From assembly GCA_036384495.1 (NCBI GenBank), contig DASVMD010000058.1, forward strand, positions 1 through 23,855: a stretch of 23,855 nucleotides of DNA. Direction: 5' to 3'. The stretch's first letter is position 1; every line of letters starts with the position of its first letter. The translations under genes and the position numbers were made by a program. This document shows, one piece after another, positions 7,226-13,041 of this stretch. The stretch comes from JAQGHB01 sp036384495 (GTDB taxonomy: Bacteria; Patescibacteriota; Saccharimonadia; Saccharimonadales; UBA4665). Below the pieces are notes generated by a model. It worked only from the letters and a program-made list of their open reading frames with translations, was not told the DNA's origin and made no database searches.

Positions 7226-7849
7226 CTACAAGGCGGGAGCGTTGTCGAGGGAGTGCCAGATGTACCAACTGGCGACTGATTCGTAGGGTGACCAGCTGTT
7301 GGTGACGGCCAGGTCTTTGATTTGCTGCGGTGTGGGTAAGTCTTCGTAGCCGTACAAAGCGCGAATGCCGTTACGAATTCCAAGGTCGCCAACGGGCAGA
7401 ATGTCCAGGCGGCCTAAAGAGAAAATCAAGAACATATGGGCAGTCCAGTCACCAATGCCCTTGACATCAGTTAACATGGTAAGTATTTCGTCGTTGGTCA
7501 TTTCGTCGAAGTTATCGAGCACCAGGCGACCGTCTAAAACGTGCTGAGCGAGATCGCGGACATACCGAGCTTTGGCGCCGCTGAGGCCCACGCCACGCAG
7601 CTCCTCAATCGATTTTTCCAAGATAGCCGACGGTTCGGGGAACTCGCTATCAAATAATTCCTGAAAACGCTTTTCGATGCTGCGTGCCGCCTTGACGCTG
7701 AGCTGTTGGCTAATAATACTGTCCACCAGCTCCCAATAGTAATTAGTATGCGGCTGTATTGTCGCCAGGCCGGCGTTTTTAATAATTGGTGCCAGCAGAG
7801 GGTCGTGCTTAGAGAGGTGATCGGCCGCTTTTTGGAGTTCCTCTTCCAT
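7226..7849 (-). CDS. DNA-3-methyladenine glycosylase II family (AlkA/Mag1-like)
   Basis: The 207-residue protein removes alkylated purines as the first step of base excision repair. It shows SIISQQLS at residues 44-51, the helix-hairpin-helix LTDVKGIGDWTA at 126-137, and the family's LGRLDILPVGDLG, in which Asp155 is the expected catalytic base. It lacks the N-terminal domain of E. coli AlkA, so it corresponds to the short Mag1/AlkA core, and it has no iron-sulfur cysteines. The ATG at 7849 has TACAAT ending 6 bases upstream. It is divergent from the aldo/keto reductase gene with about 90 bases between them. Confidence 0.88.
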   Translation of the reverse strand: MEEELQKAADHLSKHDPLLAPIIKNAGLATIQPHTNYYWELVDSIISQQLSVKAARSIEKRFQELFDSEFPEPSAILEKSIEELRGVGLSGAKARYVRDLAQHVLDGRLVLDNFDEMTNDEILTMLTDVKGIGDWTAHMFLIFSLGRLDILPVGDLGIRNGIRALYGYEDLPTPQQIKDLAVTNSWSPYESVASWYIWHSLDNAPAL

Positions 7850-7855
7850 GGCCTT

Positions 7856-7861
7856 ATTGTA
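7856..7861 (-). promoter_or_regulatory. -10 box of the glycosylase gene
   Basis: TACAAT on the minus strand ends 6 bases before the ATG at 7849; leaderless spacing, no Shine-Dalgarno. Confidence 0.55.
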
Positions 7862-7889
7862 GCGGAAAACTTCACAGCTGGCGCATTAC

Positions 7890-7895
7890 TATACA
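7890..7895 (+). promoter_or_regulatory. Possible -10 box of the aldo/keto reductase gene
   Basis: TATACA lies 43 bases before the ATG at 7939, giving a leader of about 37 bases that ends with the strong Shine-Dalgarno sequence GAGGAGG at 7930-7936. No good -35 was found. Confidence 0.35.
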
Positions 7896-7938
7896 TGGTA
7901 AAGTGCCAGTAATGAACTGATTAAAACAGAGGAGGAAT

Positions 7939-8916
7939 ATGCAAACACGAATTTTAGGTGGAGATTTGACGGTATCGGCTATTGGTCTCGGTTGCATGGG
8001 TATGAGCGAGTTTTACGGCGCCAGCAATGAAGACGAAGCCATTAAAGTCATCAATTACGCGCTCGATAATGGTGTCAATTTTTTGGACACCGCCGATATG
8101 TACGGTCCATTTACTAACGAAAAACTCGTCGGTAAGGCTATAAAAGGGCGACGCAATGATGTAGTGCTTGCCACTAAATTTGGTAATCAGCGCGGGCCAA
8201 ACGGGGAGTTTCTAGGTGTCAATGGTAAACCGGAGTATGTCCGCAAGTGTATTGAGGACAGTTTGCAACGACTCGGAGTTGATCATGTCGATCTGTATTA
8301 CCAGCACCGTGTTGACCCGAATGTGCCAATCGAAGACACTATTGGCGAAATGAAGCGTTTAGTTGAAGAGGGCAAGGTGCGCTATTTGGGTATGAGCGAA
8401 GCGGCTGCCGAAACTATCCGAAAGGCCAGCAACGTACATAAAATTACTGCCTTGCAGACTGAGTATTCGTTGTGGTCTCGTGACCCGGAAGAAGAAATTC
8501 TAGACACCGTCCGCGAGTTGGGTATCGGCTTTGTAGCGTATAGCCCACTAGGCCGTGGCTTTTTGACAGCGAGTTTTGAAAAGCCGGAAGATATCCCCGA
8601 AAACGATTTCCGCCGTAACAACCCGCGCTTTCAAGGCGATAATTTCTATAAAAATATGGAACTGGTACACAAAGTTAAGGAAATCGCCGATGAAAAAGGC
8701 GTTAAGCCGGGGCAGCTCGCGCTGGCGTGGGTGCTCGCTCAAGGTAAGGACATTGTGCCAATTCCAGGCACCAAACATATTGAATATTTGAAGGAAAACA
8801 TCGCGGCTGTCGATATCGAACTCAGCGAAGAAGATTTGCAAGGGCTCAACGATGCCATGCCGCAAGGCAGCACCGCCGGCGATCGTTACGCCGATATGTC
8901 GACGGTAAATCATTAG
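7939..8916 (+). CDS. Aldo/keto reductase
   Basis: The 325-residue NADPH-dependent oxidoreductase has the family barrel with the catalytic tetrad at Asp50, Tyr55, Lys80 and His123 (FLDTADMYG, VLATKFG, YYQHRVD). GKVRYLGMSEA and the C-terminal IPGTKH, which binds the cofactor phosphate, are also present. It most resembles the AKR13-like group acting on small aldehydes and ketones, but the substrate cannot be read from sequence. It is one of few genes here with a conventional strong ribosome-binding site. Codon use matches the housekeeping genes. The stop is 17 bases before the DUF1295 gene, which has its own -10 box. Confidence 0.9.
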   Translation: MQTRILGGDLTVSAIGLGCMGMSEFYGASNEDEAIKVINYALDNGVNFLDTADMYGPFTNEKLVGKAIKGRRNDVVLATKFGNQRGPNGEFLGVNGKPEYVRKCIEDSLQRLGVDHVDLYYQHRVDPNVPIEDTIGEMKRLVEEGKVRYLGMSEAAAETIRKASNVHKITALQTEYSLWSRDPEEEILDTVRELGIGFVAYSPLGRGFLTASFEKPEDIPENDFRRNNPRFQGDNFYKNMELVHKVKEIADEKGVKPGQLALAWVLAQGKDIVPIPGTKHIEYLKENIAAVDIELSEEDLQGLNDAMPQGSTAGDRYADMSTVNH

Positions 8917-8921
8917 CAGTG

Positions 8922-8927
8922 TATGCT
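8922..8927 (+). promoter_or_regulatory. -10 box of the DUF1295 gene
   Basis: TATGCT, preceded by GTG, ends 6 bases before the ATG at 8934. TCGACG at 8899-8904, 17 bases upstream and inside the preceding gene, is a passable -35. Confidence 0.5.
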
Positions 8928-8933
8928 TAGGGC

Positions 8934-9737
8934 ATGAATGCAGTCGTTTGCGCCCCCGTGGCTAGTATTGTTGGACATCTTTTGCTCCTAAATGCTGCGC
9001 TGCTGGTGGTATATATGACGCTGGCCTGGTTGGTGGCGGTATGGCGTAAGCGCATTGATACGGTAGATGGCGCCTGGGGTTTGGGGTTTGTGCTGGTTGC
9101 CTGGGCGGCGGTTATAGAGCGACCGGTTTTCCGAACGTATTTGATTGCCGCAATTGTGACGGTGTGGGGCGTGCGCATGACCTGGCATCTTGGCAGGCGC
9201 TCACTCACGCACCCCGAAGATCGCCGCTACACTGAACTACGCAAAAAATGGAAGGGTAACCCCTGGATTCGCGCCTATTTCTCGATCTTTTTGTTGCAGG
9301 GCGCGCTGGTGTGGCTGATTTGCTTGCCAATCGTTATGGCGACCAATGCGCAACTGACCGGCTGGAAGTGGCTGTCAGTTTTGGGCGCAATAATTTGGGC
9401 CGTGGGTTTCGTAACCGAGTCTATTGCCGACTACCAGCTAAAAAAGTTCCGTGCCCAAAAAGACCATCCCAAAATTTTGCAAACCGGTTTGTGGCGCTAC
9501 AGCCGCCATCCCAATTATTTCGGTGAACTGACACAGTGGTGGGGAATCGGCATTATTGCTTTGCAGGCCAGCTACGGCTGGGTTGGTCTTGCCGGACCGC
9601 TAACCTTAACTATTTTAATATTGTTCGTGTCAGGCATTCCGCCGATTGAAAAACGCCATAAAACAGATCCCGATTATCAAAAATACCAAAAACAAACCAG
9701 TGTTTTGGTGCCCTGGCCGCCACGTAAACGAACTTAA
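8934..9737 (+). CDS. DUF1295 membrane protein (steroid 5-alpha-reductase-like fold)
   Basis: The 267-residue protein has six or seven membrane helices. The family core GLWRYSRHPNYFGE lies at about residues 183-196, preceded by FRAQKDHPKILQTG, and a charged loop with Arg, Pro and Trp is near residue 90. The C-terminus has IPPIEKRHKTDPDYQKYQKQTSVLVPWPP, the usual ending. DUF1295 proteins share the fold of NADPH-dependent steroid reductases and isoprenylcysteine methyltransferases; the substrate of bacterial members is unknown. It probably sits with the aldo/keto reductase as a two-gene redox group, though it appears to have its own start site. Confidence 0.85.
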   Translation: MNAVVCAPVASIVGHLLLLNAALLVVYMTLAWLVAVWRKRIDTVDGAWGLGFVLVAWAAVIERPVFRTYLIAAIVTVWGVRMTWHLGRRSLTHPEDRRYTELRKKWKGNPWIRAYFSIFLLQGALVWLICLPIVMATNAQLTGWKWLSVLGAIIWAVGFVTESIADYQLKKFRAQKDHPKILQTGLWRYSRHPNYFGELTQWWGIGIIALQASYGWVGLAGPLTLTILILFVSGIPPIEKRHKTDPDYQKYQKQTSVLVPWPPRKRT

Positions 9738-9739
9738 AC

Positions 9740-9768
9740 TTGACGCCTTTCTTATGCAGCTGTAAGAT
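9740..9768 (+). promoter_or_regulatory. Promoter upstream of the EEP-family gene
   Basis: TTGACG at 9740-9745, a 17-base spacer and TAAGAT at 9763-9768 give a plausible start near 9775. This leaves a leader of about 110 bases that contains a 23-codon frame. Confidence 0.45.
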
Positions 9769-9811
9769 ATTTCACAGTAGCTAAAAGCAAAAGAGAGAAG
9801 AGTTACCCTAC

Positions 9812-9883
9812 ATGAGTTTTTACGTCCATTCCAAAAAGCGCTTCAACGCCTTCGCGCTGAGCCTGCTTCGACACCTCGCCTAA
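9812..9883 (+). CDS. Candidate 23-residue leader peptide
   Basis: An ATG frame with a GAGAAGAG purine run about 10 bases upstream encodes a short basic, then Leu/Ala/Phe-rich peptide, and stops 2 bases before the ATG of the phosphoesterase gene. The tight spacing suggests translational coupling, or a leader peptide that controls the gene. It may also be the relic of a longer gene. I recognise no family. Confidence 0.35.
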   Translation: MSFYVHSKKRFNAFALSLLRHLA

Positions 9884-9885
9884 AT

Positions 9886-10656
9886 ATGGAATTTTCTGTA
9901 CTTTCCTGGAATATTTGGCATATTAACCAGATTGAAGGAAAAGACAGGCTACATCGTCTCCTGGGGGAGCTGAAAAGATTAAGCGATCAATACAATCCTG
10001 ATTGTATTGTGCTCTGCGAGGCAGTGCAGCCAGATCAAAATAAGTTACCTCCCGTAGTTGAGCATTTGCGAGAGTTGGGCTATAGCTACCACCATATCGC
10101 GCCGATGATAATAATGAAGTCGCCGGACTACTGCATGTCCGGCGTCGTTATTTGTTCTAAGTTTAAGCTGAGCGACAAGCAGCGGCATGTGATTAGCAAG
10201 AATGGCTCGGCTGCAAAGTTCGGCTACCCCGACTTCGATAAGGAAATAATCAGCGCGACGGTGACTTTGCCACAAGGCTCTAAAGTGAAGCTTGTGGCGG
10301 CACATCCAACTGCTACGGTTGATGGCATGAAGCCACATCGCGCCGGCATAAAAAGTCTCGCGCAGTTAATGCACAGCAAGCCGTTTGCGCACGATACGCT
10401 GCTGATAGGTGATATGAACCAGTGGCGCTTCTTTCCAGGTTCTTTGCGTTCGCAGCTTAAAGACCTCATGCATGTGAGAACTGGTTCATTTTGGCGGCCT
10501 ACGTGGCGCTATAATGCCCATCGTTTTACGCCGTTAAGAGCCAATTTAGATTATGTGTACTGGAGTAAAACAAGTGACTTTAGCCTGAAAGACTTCAAGG
10601 TGCTTACAAGTGACGTTTCGGACCACCGACCTTTGTTGGCAACATTTAAGGCTTAG
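9886..10656 (+). CDS. Endonuclease/exonuclease/phosphatase (EEP) family protein
   Basis: The 256-residue protein has the EEP order of motifs: SWNIW with Asn near residue 9, IVLCEAV with Glu45, the GDMN loop at about 175-178, LDYVYW at about 222-227 and the closing SDHRP at about 245-249. These supply the metal-binding and catalytic residues of a magnesium-dependent phosphoesterase acting on DNA, RNA, inositol or lipid phosphates; which one cannot be told. There is no signal peptide, so it should act in the cytoplasm. The start at 9886 is 2 bases after the candidate leader peptide. The final bases TTAG carry this gene's stop and, read in reverse, the stop of the convergent permease gene. Base composition is lower in GC than in aspS. 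Confidence 0.85.
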   Translation: MEFSVLSWNIWHINQIEGKDRLHRLLGELKRLSDQYNPDCIVLCEAVQPDQNKLPPVVEHLRELGYSYHHIAPMIIMKSPDYCMSGVVICSKFKLSDKQRHVISKNGSAAKFGYPDFDKEIISATVTLPQGSKVKLVAAHPTATVDGMKPHRAGIKSLAQLMHSKPFAHDTLLIGDMNQWRFFPGSLRSQLKDLMHVRTGSFWRPTWRYNAHRFTPLRANLDYVYWSKTSDFSLKDFKVLTSDVSDHRPLLATFKA

Positions 10657-11420
10657 TAAAAGAATACTAGGTACACCACGAAACCAATGCTCATCAGGGT
10701 CAGGATTGGCTTTAAGAAATGATCGGGCACCTTTTTTACAAACTTCGTGGAATATTTGCCGGCTATAAAGTTTCCTACCCACATTGTCAGCAGATACGGC
10801 CATACGATCAGGCCTACAAAAGCAGTCACAATCAGCAAATAGATGCGCGATGGCGTGGTCGCTGTTGCCTTAAGGCCGGTACTTTCGACAAACGGTAGGC
10901 CTAAGATAGCCATAATGCCCATACGGCTGAAGGCTCCCTCCCCGGCCGCAATAAAGTTTGAGTAAATACCAATAAGGAATAAAAAGACTGTAAGTAATAT
11001 GTAATTGCGACGTGACACATCATCCGGGTGAGGTGACTTAGACATGTAGCTATGTATAAGTAGGAACAAAACAGTGCCAGCCATAATATAGCGAATAACG
11101 TCTGCAGATATGTTGAGTAGCAACCATGTGCCGATGATACCGCCCAGGGTCATGGGTATGGCCATCAGGACGACAAGCCGTTTACGAGCTACGATCTTGT
11201 GCCATGTCTCGGATATAATTCCGGCCTCGGTGGCCAATGAGGCCGCATTATCTATGGCAATCGCAGAGTGAAGCGGAGCACCGGTTAAGAGCAGCGCTGG
11301 CATGGTCACGATGCTTCCACCGCCAACCAGGGCTCCTATGCTCTCGCCAATTAACCCGCCCAGGAACACGACTGGCAGATGCCACCATTCAAAGTAGCTT
11401 GGGAAGAAGCCGTGCAACAT
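10653..11420 (-). CDS. TauE/SafE-family (sulfite exporter-like) permease
   Basis: The 255-residue protein has seven to eight membrane helices in two halves. The first half has the family signature GGLIGESIGALVGGGSIVTMPAL at about residues 21-43, with A-x-x-x-D-N-A-A-S after it, and the second half has the matching repeat NFIAAGEGAFSRMGI. The family moves small anions such as sulfite, sulfoacetate or thiosulfate across the membrane; the substrate here is unknown. TATACT at 11427-11432, preceded by TGG, ends 6 bases before the ATG, so the message is probably leaderless. Its stop shares bases with that of the EEP gene on the other strand. Confidence 0.85.
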   Translation of the reverse strand: MLHGFFPSYFEWWHLPVVFLGGLIGESIGALVGGGSIVTMPALLLTGAPLHSAIAIDNAASLATEAGIISETWHKIVARKRLVVLMAIPMTLGGIIGTWLLLNISADVIRYIMAGTVLFLLIHSYMSKSPHPDDVSRRNYILLTVFLFLIGIYSNFIAAGEGAFSRMGIMAILGLPFVESTGLKATATTPSRIYLLIVTAFVGLIVWPYLLTMWVGNFIAGKYSTKFVKKVPDHFLKPILTLMSIGFVVYLVFFY

Positions 11421-11426
11421 GTAAGG

Positions 11427-11432
11427 AGTATA
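11427..11432 (-). promoter_or_regulatory. Extended -10 box of the permease gene
   Basis: TGG-TATACT on the minus strand ends 6 bases before the ATG at 11420. Confidence 0.55.
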
Positions 11433-11473
11433 CCAGCTTTCTATCTGTTGTTGCTTGGGCCTTTCATCTGTGA

Positions 11474-11479
11474 TTTACT
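11474..11479 (+). promoter_or_regulatory. Weak -10 box of the 94-residue membrane-protein gene
   Basis: TTTACT (four of six) ends 6 bases before ATG 11486, and TTGCTT lies 16 bases upstream of it at 11452-11457. Confidence 0.3.
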
Positions 11480-11485
11480 TGGCTT

Positions 11486-11770
11486 ATGTTATTCGCTGTC
11501 GTAACCCTGATCACTCTTGCCATCACTTTCCTGCTTAACCCAATATCCAAGAAGGTCTCCAAGAAAATAAAGGGTGATCGGCATCCAAAGTGGCACATCC
11601 ACCACAGCGTTACGGGGCTGGCTATACTTGCGGTCGGGCTGCTCGTTGGCGTCAAAATTATTTCGGCAATAGTCCTGGGAATCTATCTTGGTCATGTGGC
11701 CGAAGAAATCTATTTCAACAAAAGAAACCCCATTAGGGCGCTCTTTATCCTGGTGAGCCGAGCGAAGTAG
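11486..11770 (+). CDS. Small two-helix membrane protein with HxHH motif
   Basis: The 94-residue protein has an N-terminal helix (about residues 1-17), a basic segment rich in Lys, the motif KWHIHHSVTG near residue 36, a Gly/Ile/Val-rich helix pair (about 45-72) ending in GHVAEE, and a basic tail. The His cluster and the later His-Glu-Glu could bind a metal at the membrane face, in the manner of small membrane-bound metal-dependent hydrolases; this is inference only. I do not recognise a named family. It is divergent from the permease gene with 65 bases between starts. Confidence 0.6.
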   Translation: MLFAVVTLITLAITFLLNPISKKVSKKIKGDRHPKWHIHHSVTGLAILAVGLLVGVKIISAIVLGIYLGHVAEEIYFNKRNPIRALFILVSRAK

Positions 11771-11804
11771 CGGCCAAATAGTTAAAGTTTGTAACCATAC
11801 CCAG

Positions 11805-12362
11805 CTAGACGATATTTTCTCTTATAAAACTGACAATGTCGGGGTAGTCAATTTTTGAAAAGTCTTCCGTGTCAACAATCTTAGAGCGATTGGATAGAAG
11901 TAGCGGCCTATATCTTCGGTGGACAGGGCCAAGAGATTCGATAGCCACGATTGGATACCATAGGTAGTCACGGTGTCCACGGTGTCTTTCGCCTGAGCGA
12001 TAGCGCTTAGTGTATCGCTTTAAAATGGTGCGGCCGCTGGCACGACAAAAGATTTCTACTACGTTTGTACTATCGCCCAATTTCTCTTGAAGTGTATTGC
12101 GTTCGGAGTACATAAAATTTGATTCAATAATCAAATCAGTATCTTTGTTTACGGCATCTTCTAGTATGGAAAAGAGCTTCTTTCTGCTGGCAATGTCGAT
12201 TGAACCAAGTTGTTTAAGAGAGGGCTTTCCTCCAAATGTATCAAAGTGCTGTTCTTTGAAGTCATCCCGCAGAAACAGCGGTATTTTGAGGTCTTTGGCT
12301 AGTTTGCGAGCCAAGGTGGACTTACCAGTTGAAGTTGCTCCACTTACAATAATCAGGTTCAT
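11805..12362 (-). CDS. P-loop kinase of the zeta-toxin/gluconate-kinase-like AAA_33 type
   Basis: The 185-residue protein begins with a Walker A loop GATSTGKST at residues 8-16. LFLRDDFKEQHFD follows, in which the Asp pair is likely the substrate- or Mg-binding DxD-like site. Further on, LIIESNFMY resembles a Walker B strand, and an Arg-rich lid (KRYTKRYRSGERHRGHRDY) lies at about 114-132. This is the order of small-molecule P-loop kinases and zeta-type UDP-sugar kinases; it has no adjacent antitoxin of the epsilon type, so a small-molecule or antibiotic kinase is equally possible. The start ATG has TATTAT ending 5 bases upstream. It is divergent from brnT. Confidence 0.7.
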   Translation of the reverse strand: MNLIIVSGATSTGKSTLARKLAKDLKIPLFLRDDFKEQHFDTFGGKPSLKQLGSIDIASRKKLFSILEDAVNKDTDLIIESNFMYSERNTLQEKLGDSTNVVEIFCRASGRTILKRYTKRYRSGERHRGHRDYLWYPIVAIESLGPVHRRYRPLLLSNRSKIVDTEDFSKIDYPDIVSFIRENIV

Positions 12363-12367
12363 TGCAC

Positions 12368-12373
12368 ATAATA
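12368..12373 (-). promoter_or_regulatory. -10 box of the P-loop kinase gene
   Basis: TATTAT on the minus strand ends 5 bases before the ATG at 12362. Confidence 0.4.
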
Positions 12374-12403
12374 GTAGTTTAAGTCGGATTACTTAACAAG
12401 CAT

Positions 12404-12413
12404 GTTCTAGAAC
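12404..12413. repeat. 10-bp palindrome between the kinase and brnT
   Basis: GTTCTAGAAC is a perfect palindrome centred about 46 bases upstream of brnT, and may be an operator for either divergent gene. Confidence 0.35.
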
Positions 12414-12419
12414 AATATG

Positions 12420-12451
12420 TTGAATTGTGCATAAAAGCATGTATAATTATA
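12420..12451 (+). promoter_or_regulatory. brnTA promoter with palindromic -10 (candidate BrnA operator)
   Basis: TTGAAT at 12420-12425 and TATAAT at 12442-12447 are 16 bases apart. The -10 lies inside the perfect palindrome TATAATTATA (12442-12451). BrnA antitoxins repress their own promoter through inverted repeats, so this is the likely site. The start codon follows 7 bases after the -10. Confidence 0.5.
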
Positions 12452-12454
12452 TGT

Positions 12455-12727
12455 ATGAGTTTTGAATGGGATGACAGCAAAAATTTGGCAAATTTCGCCA
12501 AGCATAAACTGTCGTTTTATGAAGCTCAGGACGCTTTCTTTGACAAGAAGCGCATAATTCTAGAAGATGCGAAGCACTCTTCCGGCGAAAAGAGATATTT
12601 TTGTATAGGTAGGCTGCCGAATAGTGGGATCGCTACCGTAAGGTTTACTATAAGAAAGGGCAATATCCGCATTATTGGAGCTGGATATTGGCGGAAAGGG
12701 AAGAAAATATATGAGCGACAACATTAA
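12455..12727 (+). CDS. brnT: BrnT-family toxin (RelE-like ribonuclease)
   Basis: The protein of about 90 residues shows the BrnT pattern: FEWDDSKNLANFAKHKLSF at the N-terminus, A-x-x-x-F-F-D-x-K, a central GEKRYFCIGRL strand, and the C-terminal IRIIGAGYWRKGKKIYE, where most members have RIISAR. In the family the toxin is a RelE-fold RNase that halts translation and is neutralised by BrnA. Normally Ser/Ala-Arg lies after RII, here Gly-Ala-Gly, so activity may be altered. A longer TTG start at 12425 exists, but TATAAT ends 7 bases before the ATG at 12455. The 3' end overlaps brnA by 17 bases, giving translational coupling. Confidence 0.85.
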   Translation: MSFEWDDSKNLANFAKHKLSFYEAQDAFFDKKRIILEDAKHSSGEKRYFCIGRLPNSGIATVRFTIRKGNIRIIGAGYWRKGKKIYERQH

Positions 12728-12971
12728 ATACACCGACGCACCGGCCGACATAGAGCAACTACTCGAAACGGCGGTAGTGATAACAAAGGATCTGTTGCCA
12801 TCTCCTGCCGAACTGGTTCGCAAATCAGAGAAAGAGCGGATTACTATTGCGATAGATAAGCATAGCCTGGACTTATTTAAGCGCTACGCCAAGCAGCACA
12901 ATGCCAAATATCAGACTATGATTAACGGTGTGCTTGGCTCGTATGCTGAAAAGTTTTTGAGCCATAAATAG
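12711..12971 (+). CDS. brnA: BrnA-family antitoxin
   Basis: The 86-residue partner of BrnT has an N-terminal acidic, flexible part with PADIEQLLETA, then the DNA-binding ribbon-helix-helix region ERITIAIDKHSLDLFKRYAKQHNAKYQTMINGVLGSYAEKF at about residues 44-84. The usual pattern K-x-RITLRLD...GYQT-x-INAVL is recognisable. BrnA binds the toxin and represses the operon. Its ATG lies inside the brnT reading frame, so the toxin is encoded first and the antitoxin follows with a 17-base overlap. It is the last gene in the accessory patch and there is no obvious terminator after it. Confidence 0.85.
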   Translation: MSDNIKYTDAPADIEQLLETAVVITKDLLPSPAELVRKSEKERITIAIDKHSLDLFKRYAKQHNAKYQTMINGVLGSYAEKFLSHK

Positions 12972-13041
12972 CAGGTGGTAGCACTTGGTTGAGGTGGTTC
13001 CAGGCTGTAATTTTTGCTAGACTGGATAAAGAATAAGCATT

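Noticed and set aside
12425..12454. Ten-residue N-terminal extension of BrnT from a TTG
   Set aside because: The extension contains the -10 box, which would then lie inside the gene; family members start near FEWD.
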